DNA of 63,771 nt from Collinsella sp. (GTDB lineage Bacteria > Actinomycetota > Coriobacteriia > Coriobacteriales > Coriobacteriaceae): positions 1 through 63,771 of the forward strand of contig DXMG01000001.1 in NCBI GenBank assembly GCA_019414325.1, written 5' to 3'. This document shows, piece after piece, positions 9,169-16,557 of the stretch. Every line of letters begins with the position of its first letter. Positions within the stretch are counted from its first letter, which is position 1. The notes under the pieces were generated by a model. That model was not told where the DNA came from, did not search any database, and saw nothing but the letters and a program-made list of their open reading frames with translations. The translations under genes and the position numbers were made by a program.

Positions 9169-9879
9169 TTAGTTGTTGGACTCGACGGTTGCGGCGGTGT
9201 CGGCCGCGTCCTCGAGCTGCAGGTTCAATAGCTTCAAGCCGTATTCCGGCACGTTGATATCGATGGGTTGGCCATATAGGTCGCCGGGACGCACAAAGGC
9301 GATAACCGTCATAATGCGCGCCATGGCCTCGGGCGATTCGGTGAGCCCACGCTCAAACCAGCGCTGAATCAGGCCGACCTCGGCACTCACGACGTAGGTA
9401 ACGTAGTAGTCGAAGAACGTGCCCAGCGCCAAGCCCAAAATGCCCGTCTGTGCACGCGGCACCACGGCCTCGCGTGCGGTATCGATGATCTTTTTAATAA
9501 AGGCGGGGTCGCCGCCCGGGCCCAGCAGCGCACCAATTAAGTCGCGGTTGGCCGCAAGATAACGCAGCAGCTCAACCGAACCGGGCGCCGGCTCGAGCTC
9601 ATCGATGTTGTGATAGAGATCAGGCAGCTGAGCTGCGGTGATGAGCTCAATGCGCTCACGGATCTCGGCCAGCAAGCCGTCCTCGATTTGATTGATAAAG
9701 TCAGGAATATCGCGGTAGTGCGAATAGAACGTTCGGCGCGTAAGACCGGCGCGCTCGGTGAGCGACGCGACGTTAATGCGCGAAAGGTCGCCGCTTTCGG
9801 CAAGCTCGCTGGCAAGCGCCTGGCGAAGGGCACGCTGCGAGCGAAGGGACCGGCGATCGCATTTCTCGAGCTGGGACAA
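9169..9879 (-). CDS. TetR/AcrR family transcriptional regulator
   Basis: A 236-aa regulator starting with TTG at 9879, chosen because AGGAGG sits five bases upstream and no ATG is better placed. Residues 36-60 (INVASLTERAGLTRRTFYSHYRD) form the TetR helix-turn-helix, followed by a helical ligand-binding domain. It is the first gene of an operon with the giant activase, 11 bp apart, so it probably controls itself and the activase. A perfect 7-1-7 palindrome (9931-9945) lies in its promoter. The ligand is unknown; an acyl-CoA or related acid would fit the partner gene, by inference. Confidence 0.85.
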   Translation of the reverse strand: MSQLEKCDRRSLRSQRALRQALASELAESGDLSRINVASLTERAGLTRRTFYSHYRDIPDFINQIEDGLLAEIRERIELITAAQLPDLYHNIDELEPAPGSVELLRYLAANRDLIGALLGPGGDPAFIKKIIDTAREAVVPRAQTGILGLALGTFFDYYVTYVVSAEVGLIQRWFERGLTESPEAMARIMTVIAFVRPGDLYGQPIDINVPEYGLKLLNLQLEDAADTAATVESNN

Positions 9880-9900
9880 GCGTCCTCCTTGTTACTCAGC

Positions 9901-9945
9901 CTGTGCGCTATTGCACAGTGCGAGTATTATTGCACACCGTGTGCA
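9901..9945 (-). promoter_or_regulatory. Probable operator region of the TetR-activase operon
   Basis: Two inverted repeats lie directly upstream of the TetR start. CTGTGC/GCACAG is at 9901-9918. TGCACACCGTGTGCA is at 9931-9945 (seven-base arms, one-base centre). The word TATTGCACA or ATTGCACA occurs in both. On the minus strand TTGATG and an AT-rich TAATAC overlap the second palindrome. Autoregulation by the adjacent TetR protein is the simplest reading. Confidence 0.6.
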
Positions 9946-9971
9946 TCAACACGTAAAGGCAATATTTGGGT

Positions 9972-10000
9972 TGTGACAAAGGGACGGTCCCTTTGTCACA
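9972..10000. repeat. GTCCC-core palindrome, copy 1
   Basis: Arms of 14 nt (9972-9985 and 9987-10000) pair perfectly: TGTGACAAAGGGAC, one base, then its complement. A near copy lies at 10407-10433. The two flank the candidate toxin-antitoxin locus. Confidence 0.85.
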
Positions 10001-10057
10001 TTCAGCGACCGCCTAGGTTGTGCCAGTTGTGCCTGGCTTTTGAAGCGGCATTGCCGA

Positions 10058-10086
10058 TTGTTCAAAATGTCATTCGTGGGTAGAAT
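10058..10086 (+). promoter_or_regulatory. Promoter of the candidate antisense RNA
   Basis: TTGTTC at 10058-10063 and TAGAAT at 10081-10086 are separated by 17 bp. Transcription would start near 10093 and run rightward into the 3' end of the small toxin-like gene on the other strand. Confidence 0.5.
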
Positions 10087-10092
10087 AGTGTC

Positions 10093-10175
10093 GACGGCAG
10101 CCCAAGTTCTGGAAAGCTGGGCAGCGCCGTTGTTTGCATTAGGGGGTCAACGCCTTAGCGGCGGCGACCCCTTCT
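10093..10175 (+). ncRNA. Candidate antitoxin antisense RNA
   Basis: Downstream of the promoter at 10058-10086 the predicted transcript forms a stem-loop (ACGGC and GCCCA pairing with TGGGC and GCCGT, about 10095-10130). It then ends in the GGGGTC...GACCCC hairpin at 10143-10171. It overlaps the last few codons and terminator of the small membrane-peptide gene at 10155-10280. Convergent 3'-overlapping RNAs of this kind are known from txpA/ratA-type type I toxin-antitoxin systems. The promoter and ends are predictions only. Confidence 0.4.
10143..10171. terminator. Shared hairpin terminator of toxin mRNA and antisense RNA
   Basis: GGGGTC (10143-10148) pairs with GACCCC (10166-10171), with GCC/GGC pairs inside. 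The stop codon of the small peptide gene (10155-10157) lies in the hairpin. Following T-tracts are weak on both strands. Confidence 0.55.
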
Positions 10176-10280
10176 GTTGCGCTTCGAACGCTGCTTGAGT
10201 GCCTCGGAAAGGCCGACAAGTGCCGTGAAGAACGAGACCAAAGCAGTCAGAAGCCTCACGAAATCAATCAAATCGGTCAT
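10155..10280 (-). CDS. Small hydrophobic basic-tailed peptide, candidate type I toxin
   Basis: A 41-residue frame from ATG 10280 to TAA, too short for ordinary gene calling. It has a strong ribosome site (GGGAGG, about eight bases upstream). Residues 1-26 are a single membrane-helix-like stretch with MTDLIDFVRLLTALVSFFTA at the start. Residues 27-41 are a highly basic tail with KQRSKRNRRGRRR. One membrane helix plus a positive tail is the build of holin-like type I toxins (TxpA, BsrG, Fst). The locus also has a facing antisense promoter and a shared terminator hairpin. The alternative is a small regulatory membrane peptide without an antitoxin. Confidence 0.6.
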   Translation of the reverse strand: MTDLIDFVRLLTALVSFFTALVGLSEALKQRSKRNRRGRRR

Positions 10281-10367
10281 GGGCATCACCTCCCATCAGA
10301 TGGAGGGCGCTGCCCGGCACATGGAACTGCCGTCAACAATACCGATTCTACCAGAGCCTAGTTATAT

Positions 10368-10387
10368 ATACGAATATATGTTCGTAT
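10368..10387. promoter_or_regulatory. AT-rich palindrome upstream of the toxin-like gene
   Basis: ATACGAA (10368-10374) pairs with TTCGTAT (10381-10387). It lies roughly 90-110 bp upstream of the small peptide start. A TAGAAT -10-like box on the minus strand lies nearer the gene. It could be an operator or a structure at the 5' end of the transcript. Confidence 0.4.
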
Positions 10388-10406
10388 TCCAAGAACACAG
10401 GCCCCC

Positions 10407-10433
10407 GTGACAAAGGGGCTGTCCCTTTGTCAC
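10407..10433. repeat. GTCCC-core palindrome, copy 2
   Basis: GTGACAAAGGGGC, then TGTCCCTTTGTCAC. It is nearly identical to the palindrome at 9972-10000 and differs at the centre. It abuts the stop codon of the HAD phosphatase gene. Confidence 0.8.
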
Positions 10434-10434
10434 A

Positions 10435-11292
10435 TTATTCGATAACGGTGTGGGAATTCTGCTTATGCATGGTGGCGAGCATGTGTTTGGGGACGGCGTG
10501 GACCATGCAGCTGCCGATAGTTGCGCTCGCGGCGACCTTGGCGGCATCGCTTGCGTTTTTGGTCGCGTAGCTGTGGCGGAAACGCTTGAGCATGGCGATG
10601 TCGTTTCCGCCGTCGCCATAAACCGCGACCTCGTCCTCGGCAATGCCGTAGTAGCCCGCCAGCCAGGCCACACTCTCGCCCTTGTTACACGCCACGTCCG
10701 TGATCTCGAACATCACCGGATCGAACGGCGCGTTGACCACACGGTCCGAGCGCTCGGCAAGATACGCCTTAAGGTCGCGCTCCAGCTCGGGCGAGGTCAC
10801 GCGACAATTGATCTTGCATACATCGTGGCGCAGGATGTCACCGATCGACTGGTCGAAATACTGCTCCTCGTGATACCCGCCGCGCGCACGCATGCCGCGC
10901 ATCACGATGCGCTTGATGGGACTGTCCTTTTTAAAGCCCGCCTGATGCATCTCGAACGAACCGCTCGAGTACATGCCATCGGGCGTGGAACAATCAAAGC
11001 AAATGTCCGGGAACGCCTTGAGCAGTTCCTCAGTGACCTGCGGATCGATGGTCCAAGTCTTGAGCACCTCGCCATGGCTGTCGCGCACGATGGATCCATT
11101 GGAGCAGCAGGCGTCAAGCGCCAAGCCCGTAAAGCCATGCTCGCCGATCGGCAACGTCGAGCGTCCAGTCGCGGGAACCACGTGCAGGCCAGCCTCAGTC
11201 AGCTCGCGAATGGCGCGGCGGATGGTCCCATCCGCCTCGTGCAGGGCGTTCAGCAGCGTTCCGTCTAAGTCACTCGCGAACATCTTGATCAT
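10435..11292 (-). CDS. HAD superfamily (Cof-type) phosphatase
   Basis: A 285-aa Cof/HAD-IIB hydrolase, probably acting on sugar phosphates or similar small phosphates. Motif I DLDGTLLN is at residues 7-14. Motif II is in VVPATGRS, the motif III lysine lies in ACNKGES, and motif IV is YGDGGNDIAML. I place the start at ATG 11292, since the earlier ATG at 11298 sits only one base from the GGAGAGG ribosome site. The promoter, ribosome site and start region fall in a long perfect inverted repeat (11293-11346). Cof paralogues vary widely, so no gene symbol is given. Confidence 0.85.
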   Translation of the reverse strand: MIKMFASDLDGTLLNALHEADGTIRRAIRELTEAGLHVVPATGRSTLPIGEHGFTGLALDACCSNGSIVRDSHGEVLKTWTIDPQVTEELLKAFPDICFDCSTPDGMYSSGSFEMHQAGFKKDSPIKRIVMRGMRARGGYHEEQYFDQSIGDILRHDVCKINCRVTSPELERDLKAYLAERSDRVVNAPFDPVMFEITDVACNKGESVAWLAGYYGIAEDEVAVYGDGGNDIAMLKRFRHSYATKNASDAAKVAASATIGSCMVHAVPKHMLATMHKQNSHTVIE

Positions 11293-11346
11293 GGACATGC
11301 CTCTCCTTCGTCTGCCCGATATTGTAGACGAAGGAGAGGCATGTCC
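11293..11346. repeat. Perfect 21-bp inverted repeat over the HAD gene promoter and ribosome site
   Basis: Bases 11293-11313 and 11326-11346 are perfectly complementary over 21 nt with a 12-nt centre. Reading the minus strand, TTGGAC and TACAAT (16 bp apart) form a good promoter across the left arm and centre, and the other arm carries the ribosome site. The RNA would include mainly one arm, so the palindrome probably acts at the DNA level, or arose by inverted duplication. Confidence 0.75.
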
Positions 11347-11407
11347 AAACAATGCCGTCCCGGCGCGGCGTACCACCGCCTTCACAAATTCACGGTGCCC
11401 CAGCGCG

Positions 11408-12670
11408 TTAAGACAATCGCCGCAATCGATTTTTCAGCCGATAAAACAGAGCCGTCGTCAACGTCAGCACCGCCAACATGGCTGCGAATACAATCGCCGG
11501 TGTCCATCGATCATATGCAACCCCGTACGTCAATTGGCCGATAGGTATTGCGCAGGAAAGGACCATGTAAACGACCGAAAGCACTTTTCCGCAGAGCTCA
11601 GTCGGCGCTGCCCGCTGAACAAACGCGATAATTTCAACCGACGCAATGCTCGCCCACACCATGACCCATGCCGAACCAACCACAAACACGGTGAGCATGC
11701 ATGCATCTGCGCCGAACAGTAGCGTGACAATGATCGGTGCGACTCCAAAACAGATCATCGCAACATATCGACATATGCCATTGAAAGAAAAACGATGCGG
11801 CCAAATGCCGACCAAGCCACTGCCGGCAAGACCACCCAAGCCCATAGCCACCTCAACTATCCCAACGCAGGACGATTGCATGCCGAGATGCTTTGTAACA
11901 ATAATGGGAGCGCCAATCATTAGCCCAACCAACGCAAGGTTCAAAACTGCCGCAAGCAAAATCACAGCGACCAATAATGCATTTTGCAACAGATACCGAA
12001 TCGACTCCCGAAAATCGTTTCGGCATGTCGTACGAGTCGCGCCGTCTCCCATCGTTTCAAATGAGGCATTTTGCTTGAGCGCGCCCCCAAACAAGAGAGC
12101 TGAAATCGCAAACGCCACCGACGCGGTTGTGCAAAGAGCATCGATGCCAAAGTACCCATAGACTGCCGTCCCGACCACAGGGCCCAAGATATTGCTCACC
12201 ATGGTCATCTGCGAAACCAATGCAGTGGCCCGCTCAACCTTCTCTTCACCCGCCATGCGCACCGTCTCAATTTGGAGCATTGGCTTCAGCAGCGATTGAG
12301 AACCATATTGAACACAAAGTATCGCTACTACGACGACCGCAAGAGGCAATGAGTGCTTCATGGGGATAGACAGCAGTGATGCAGTCATCAGAGCAATGCC
12401 GAGGGACACGAGGACCTCGCGATGTCTTCCCCTATCCGCCAAGATTCCGCCAACCGGAGTTGCAAGTACGCCGGGTATGAACGCTATCGCCGCGACGACG
12501 CCATATAACGTTGACGATCCACTGCGATCGAACAAGTAAAGTGGATACGCAAAGCACAGCGCCGACAGCATCGAATACGTGCACAGCTGCGCAACCAGAA
12601 GTTCCGCGAGCCTGATTGACCGCACTGTTTTTGATTTCAACGAGACACCGACGTCTCTCAGCCCAGCCAT
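11408..12670 (-). CDS. MFS transporter, probable drug or small-molecule exporter
   Basis: A 420-aa protein with about 12 membrane segments, starting at ATG 12670 (MAGLRDVGVSLK). The major facilitator loop 2-3 signature is visible as GGILADRGRHREVLV, and the first half has AIAFIPGVLATPVGG. It resembles MFS proteins related to macrolide or enterobactin exporters. It lies directly downstream of a TetR regulator on the same strand. Two similar palindromes (12684-12704 and about 12750-12768) in the gap suggest TetR control. Base composition is lower in GC than the neighbours, consistent with transfer. The substrate is unknown. Confidence 0.8.
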   Translation of the reverse strand: MAGLRDVGVSLKSKTVRSIRLAELLVAQLCTYSMLSALCFAYPLYLFDRSGSSTLYGVVAAIAFIPGVLATPVGGILADRGRHREVLVSLGIALMTASLLSIPMKHSLPLAVVVVAILCVQYGSQSLLKPMLQIETVRMAGEEKVERATALVSQMTMVSNILGPVVGTAVYGYFGIDALCTTASVAFAISALLFGGALKQNASFETMGDGATRTTCRNDFRESIRYLLQNALLVAVILLAAVLNLALVGLMIGAPIIVTKHLGMQSSCVGIVEVAMGLGGLAGSGLVGIWPHRFSFNGICRYVAMICFGVAPIIVTLLFGADACMLTVFVVGSAWVMVWASIASVEIIAFVQRAAPTELCGKVLSVVYMVLSCAIPIGQLTYGVAYDRWTPAIVFAAMLAVLTLTTALFYRLKNRLRRLS

Positions 12671-12683
12671 AAGCCCACCCCCT

Positions 12684-12704
12684 ATACATACCACTAGTAT
12701 GTAT
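12684..12704. promoter_or_regulatory. TetR-type operator 1
   Basis: ATACATAC (12684-12691), a five-base centre, then GTATGTAT (12697-12704): a perfect 8-5-8 palindrome 14 bp upstream of the MFS start. It is well placed to block transcription or translation initiation. Confidence 0.65.
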
Positions 12705-12749
12705 TTAATGACTTGAAAAGGGCAGCCGTGGCTACCCTCACAAATCAAT

Positions 12750-12768
12750 TACATACCGTTGGTATCTA
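12750..12768. promoter_or_regulatory. TetR-type operator 2
   Basis: TACATACCGTTGGTATCTA resembles operator 1: both start ACATACC and continue to GTAT. It directly abuts the stop codon of the TetR gene at 12771. The shared half-site suggests the same protein binds both. Confidence 0.5.
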
Positions 12769-12770
12769 TA

Positions 12771-13433
12771 TTACCACCCGGCGCGGTCCCATACGCCCCA
12801 AATCTGCGCCGTTGTCTGAAGCACTTCATTACCCAAATCGAGCCCCACCGCGGCAGCCATCTGCGCCAAACATTGTGCGCGAGCGAGCATTCGCTCCTTG
12901 GGCTCGAGCGGACGGAACAATGGCAGCAGCCAAAGATTCGCCAACAACGATACGGCCTCCGCCGCTTCGCGCGGGCATTCGCACGCAATGGAGCCGTCGG
13001 CGATGCCCTCCTCGATCACTGGCAAGAGACAGCCATCGGCCGACTCGTCAAATGAGCCCTGGTACTGCATCGCCAGTAGGCGCGAGCTTTTTACCGGATC
13101 TGCTGCAGGACGCATACGTGCCCATAGCTCAATTTGTGGAACAACGGACTCGGGAGCGTACAGTCGCTTGAGCTTTTGGGCTCCGGTCATATTACCGACG
13201 CCAAGCATCGAGCGGCGGTGCTCAACAATCGGAGTCATCGCCCGATCAAACGCGGCGTTGAAAATCTCTTCTTTGCTCTTGAAGTGATGATAGACAGCGC
13301 CCTTGGTCATGCCGTCGAGACGGTCAACGATATCTTGAATACTCGTCCCCTCATAACCCTGTGCGCAGAATAGCTCCAGTGCCGCGTCGAGAATCTTCGC
13401 GACCGTCTCCTCGGGATATTTATTGCGACCCAT
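12771..13433 (-). CDS. TetR/AcrR family regulator of the MFS exporter
   Basis: A 220-aa regulator. I start at ATG 13433 (MGRNKYPEETVAKILDAALE), the usual beginning of TetR proteins. The helix-turn-helix is residues 28-52 (TSIQDIVDRL...TKGAVYHHFKSKEEIF). The C-terminal helical domain would bind the inducer. It lies 100 bp upstream of the MFS gene, with two matching palindromes in the gap. It probably represses the exporter until its substrate appears. Confidence 0.85.
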   Translation of the reverse strand: MGRNKYPEETVAKILDAALELFCAQGYEGTSIQDIVDRLDGMTKGAVYHHFKSKEEIFNAAFDRAMTPIVEHRRSMLGVGNMTGAQKLKRLYAPESVVPQIELWARMRPAADPVKSSRLLAMQYQGSFDESADGCLLPVIEEGIADGSIACECPREAAEAVSLLANLWLLPLFRPLEPKERMLARAQCLAQMAAAVGLDLGNEVLQTTAQIWGVWDRAGW

Positions 13434-13507
13434 AATCCGCCCATCCGCAACGCAAGCCTTGTGCCTCATTGCAGCATTTTAACGTTGCGGATGGCAGACG
13501 GTCGATT

Positions 13508-13846
13508 CTACACCGCGGCGGGGCCATGTTCGCCGGTGCGAATGCGGATGACTTCCTCGACCGGCTCGACCCAGATCTTGCCGTCGCCGACGGCGCCGGT
13601 GCGGGCGGCATTGCAGATGATGTCGACAATTCCGTCGACATGTTCATCGGCGCAGATGAGGGTGAACTGCACCTTAGGGATCGTGTTGACAAGCAACTCG
13701 TTGCCGCGCACGTATTCCTTCCAGCCATGCTGCGCGCCGCAGCCCTGCACCTGGTTGATGGTCATGCCGCGAACATCGGCAGCAAACAGCGCATCTTTAA
13801 GAACCTCAAGCTTCTCCTGGCGCACGATAGCCGTAATTTTCTTCAT
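13508..13846 (-). CDS. glnK: Nitrogen regulatory protein PII
   Basis: A 112-aa PII signal protein, the full family length, starting MKKITAIVRQEKLEVL. It senses 2-oxoglutarate and ATP/ADP and should control the ammonium channel encoded upstream. The T-loop is residues 37-58. Aligned without gaps to E. coli GlnB, position 51, the tyrosine that is uridylylated (or adenylylated in actinobacteria), is Leu here, and a tyrosine sits at 45. This suggests control by effectors only. It is downstream of amt on the same strand but separated by 212 bp that include a large hairpin repeat. Confidence 0.9.
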   Translation of the reverse strand: MKKITAIVRQEKLEVLKDALFAADVRGMTINQVQGCGAQHGWKEYVRGNELLVNTIPKVQFTLICADEHVDGIVDIICNAARTGAVGDGKIWVEPVEEVIRIRTGEHGPAAV

Positions 13847-13964
13847 AGTGAATTCCTCTCTTCAATAAAAGAAATGAATTGTCCTTCACATGGCACGGGT
13901 TTTCCAGGTGCCGCAAACCAACCTCAGAGACCAATAAGTTCAACTGACTGGTCTTAGCAGGTTT

Positions 13965-14051
13965 CCCAAGTGCCGCAGATTGCCGTGAAAGAGGAGCGAA
14001 GCGTACTTAAGTACGTGAGCGACGATTGAACGGCAAGGTGCGGTGCTTGGG
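13965..14051. repeat. Long imperfect hairpin between amt and the PII gene
   Basis: CCCAAGTGCCGCA (13965-13977) pairs with 14039-14051 (two mismatches), and GCCGT pairs with ACGGC inside. The centre is a perfect palindrome CGTACTTAAGTACG (14002-14015). A second partial copy of the AGGTGCCGCAAACC arm lies near 13905. It separates two co-oriented genes and could reduce read-through from amt to the PII gene. Confidence 0.65.
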
Positions 14052-14058
14052 GAAGCTG

Positions 14059-15336
14059 CTAATCGAGTCCGGAGAAAGAAGGATAGGCGCTCTCGCCGTG
14101 CTGACTGGCATCCAGGCCCAGTGCCTCGTCGGCCTCGTCCACGCGCAGGCTACCGTGGAACAGCGCCTTGACCACCGCGGCGATCACCAAGTCGAGCATC
14201 AGCACAATAACGACCGTCACCACAATGCCCAGAACCTGCGAGACAAGCAGCGACACGTCGCCCGTGTAGAACAGGCCGCCCTTACCGGTCCACGAGAGCT
14301 CCGGCACGCAGAACAGGCCCGTGAGCACACCGCCCAAGATGCCGCCGATACCGTGGCAACCGAACGCGTCGAGCGCATCGTCGTAGCCGAACTTGGTCTT
14401 AAGATGGCTGATGGCCAGATAGCAGACGGGCGATACGATCAGGCCCATGACCAGCGCCGCCCACGGCTCGACAAAGCCCGCACCCGGCGTAACCACCACA
14501 AGGCCCGCAACCAAACCGGTGCTAGCACCCACCAGCGTGGGACGACCGGTGTGCACGCGCTCGACGACAAGCCACGAGACCATGCCCGCCGCGCTGGCCG
14601 TCACGGTGTTGAGGATGGCGAGTGCCGCCACGGCGTCGGCCTTAAACTCGCTGCCGCCGTTAAAGCCAAACCAACCAAACCAAAGTAGACCGGCGCCCAG
14701 CGCCACAAACGGCACGTTATGCGGACGGTAGCTCACCATGCCAAAGCCGCGACGACGGCCGAGCATTAAGCAGAGAATCAGGCCCGTGAGACCGGACGAA
14801 ATGTGTACCACGTCGCCGCCGGCAAAGTCGAGCGCGCCGATGATGTCGCCGATAAAGGAACCATCGCCGCCCCAAACCATGTGGGCGAGCGGCGCATAGA
14901 CCACGAGCAGCCAAATGCCCAGGAAGGCCGTCATGGCACCAAACTTAACGCGGCCTGCCAGACTGCCCGTAACGATAGCGGCGGTGATCATGGCAAACGC
15001 CATCTGGAAGGCGATGTTGATGATCTGAGGGTAGACGGCACCATCCGCAGCATTGCCCTCGGCCGCCTGCAGCACCTGGTTGAGCACCGGCAGGCACAGC
15101 AACTGGTCAAAGCCGCCAATAAACGGGCTAGAACCGTCGCCACCGTAGGCCAGCGACCAGCCGGCAACAATCCACAGCACACCAACCAGGCCAATGGCGC
15201 CAAAGCACATAAGCATGGTGTTGATGACATTTTTGCGCCTGGACAGGCCGCCATAGAAAAACGCCAGACCCGGTGTCATTAAAAACACGAGCATGGTGCA
15301 GATGAGCATAAACGTTGTCGATCCCGTATCGTACAT
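14059..15336 (-). CDS. amt: Ammonium transporter (Amt/MEP/Rh)
   Basis: A 425-aa channel for ammonium uptake with about 11 membrane helices, starting at ATG 15336 behind GGGGGAG. Family motifs include TPGLAFFYGGLSRRKNV near the start, the ammonium-binding region with MAFAMITAAIV, DFAGGDVVHISSG and FGWFGFNGGSE. DAFGCHGIGGILG carries the second pore histidine. The C-terminal cytosolic tail (HGESAYPSFSGLD) is where PII proteins bind. The PII gene follows on the same strand, matching the classical amtB-glnK pairing but in reversed order. Confidence 0.95.
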   Translation of the reverse strand: MYDTGSTTFMLICTMLVFLMTPGLAFFYGGLSRRKNVINTMLMCFGAIGLVGVLWIVAGWSLAYGGDGSSPFIGGFDQLLCLPVLNQVLQAAEGNAADGAVYPQIINIAFQMAFAMITAAIVTGSLAGRVKFGAMTAFLGIWLLVVYAPLAHMVWGGDGSFIGDIIGALDFAGGDVVHISSGLTGLILCLMLGRRRGFGMVSYRPHNVPFVALGAGLLWFGWFGFNGGSEFKADAVAALAILNTVTASAAGMVSWLVVERVHTGRPTLVGASTGLVAGLVVVTPGAGFVEPWAALVMGLIVSPVCYLAISHLKTKFGYDDALDAFGCHGIGGILGGVLTGLFCVPELSWTGKGGLFYTGDVSLLVSQVLGIVVTVVIVLMLDLVIAAVVKALFHGSLRVDEADEALGLDASQHGESAYPSFSGLD

Positions 15337-15534
15337 TCGCTCCCCCTTGGTCGCATGAACGTTGTCGGCGCTCATGATGCGGCCGAGGGGCAACTGGTGT
15401 AGACCAGATACGGCGTTGTTAAACGCTGCGTTGTCGAATGGAAACGGCACCGCAATCTTGGAAACGGCGCGGCAACGGACGCGAAACGAACGGGAAACGT
15501 GCGAACGAGAAGGGCGCGCTTGGCTCCGCTCTGG

Positions 15535-16554
15535 CTAGCGCCGGAACAGCTCGCGGGCTCGGTCGCGGAGGTCGGTAGCTCGAATGACACCTTCGTAGCG
15601 ATTGATGCGCAGACGCGGGAAGGCATTGAAAAAGCGCAGGTCACGACGACTGAGTGACACGCTTGGCACCGGACGGCTCATGCGCTTGCCGGCAAGGCGA
15701 CGACTGAGCGACGGACGCGGCATGTTCGGCGCGGCATCGGCCACGCGGCGGGCGGCAAGCGCCAGGCCGCGAGCACCATCCGCGATAAACGTCGGCATCG
15801 AAGCCTTCTCGCGCAGGGCATCGAGCGCGGCGTCGCCCAGCTCGGCCAGCCACGCGTTAACGGCACGGCTGCGGATATGCGTCTGTGCCACCGAGCCGAT
15901 CGCCGAATCGGGAATACGTTCGAGCATAGAGTCGGACGCATCGGCAAGCGACTCGTTAATGCGGTCGGCAAGGTCGGCCCGGACGCGCTCCAGCTGATCA
16001 GACAGACGCCGCCAACTCGCCAACGAGCACACCGCGTCGACCATCATCGCGACCGCGACGATAAAGGCGGACAGCCGCACAATCAGCACCGGCAGATGGC
16101 CAAGCAGCCCCAGCAATGCCGGCTCCACTAAACGGCAAATACACAACGCACCCAAGCCAAACGCGCAGGCCCAGTACAGACAGATGCGTCCGTGCAGGTT
16201 AAACGGCAGGTGCGAGTAATCCCAAAAGCGAGCGCCCGTTGTTTTTTCCAACAGCACGCCTACGCTGTACTCGATCACGCTGCATACGAGCGCTGCAGCG
16301 ACAAACTGGCTCGAGGCATCCGGAATCCCGCGCAACAGCAGCCAGCAGGCAATGCCGCCCACACCATAGATAGGACAACACGGCCCCAGCAAAAAGCCAC
16401 TGTTGGCAAATCGTCCGTGATTGAGCATGGCGCATACTGTCGACTCCCATGCCCAACCGCAAAACCCGTAAAAGGCAAACGAGAGCACCAGTGCCGAGAG
16501 TGGGCAGGCGGCAAGCGTCGCACCGCCAAACGCCATATCAATCGCGGTCCCCAC
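15535..16554 (-). CDS. CmpB-like putative ABC transporter permease (membrane protein)
   Basis: A 339-aa protein with five to six N-terminal membrane segments and a soluble C-terminal third. It carries the family motifs FYGFCGWAWESTVCAML, GRFANSGFLLGPCCPIYGVGG, EYSVGVLLEKTTGARFWDYSHLPFNLHGRICLYW, which define the widespread 'putative ABC transporter permease' (CmpB-type) membrane proteins of Firmicutes and Actinobacteria. The actual function is unknown and no ATPase is adjacent. It starts three bases after the stop of the HD hydrolase gene, so the two form an operon. Confidence 0.82.
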   Translation of the reverse strand: MGTAIDMAFGGATLAACPLSALVLSFAFYGFCGWAWESTVCAMLNHGRFANSGFLLGPCCPIYGVGGIACWLLLRGIPDASSQFVAAALVCSVIEYSVGVLLEKTTGARFWDYSHLPFNLHGRICLYWACAFGLGALCICRLVEPALLGLLGHLPVLIVRLSAFIVAVAMMVDAVCSLASWRRLSDQLERVRADLADRINESLADASDSMLERIPDSAIGSVAQTHIRSRAVNAWLAELGDAALDALREKASMPTFIADGARGLALAARRVADAAPNMPRPSLSRRLAGKRMSRPVPSVSLSRRDLRFFNAFPRLRINRYEGVIRATDLRDRARELFRR

Positions 16555-16557
16555 CGT

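Noticed and set aside
4220..9172. A 1650-codon open frame on the plus strand opposite the activase gene
   Set aside because: It is an antisense shadow caused by high GC and the codon usage of the real gene. Its translation has no family motif, and the minus strand has clear domains, cysteines and a ribosome site.
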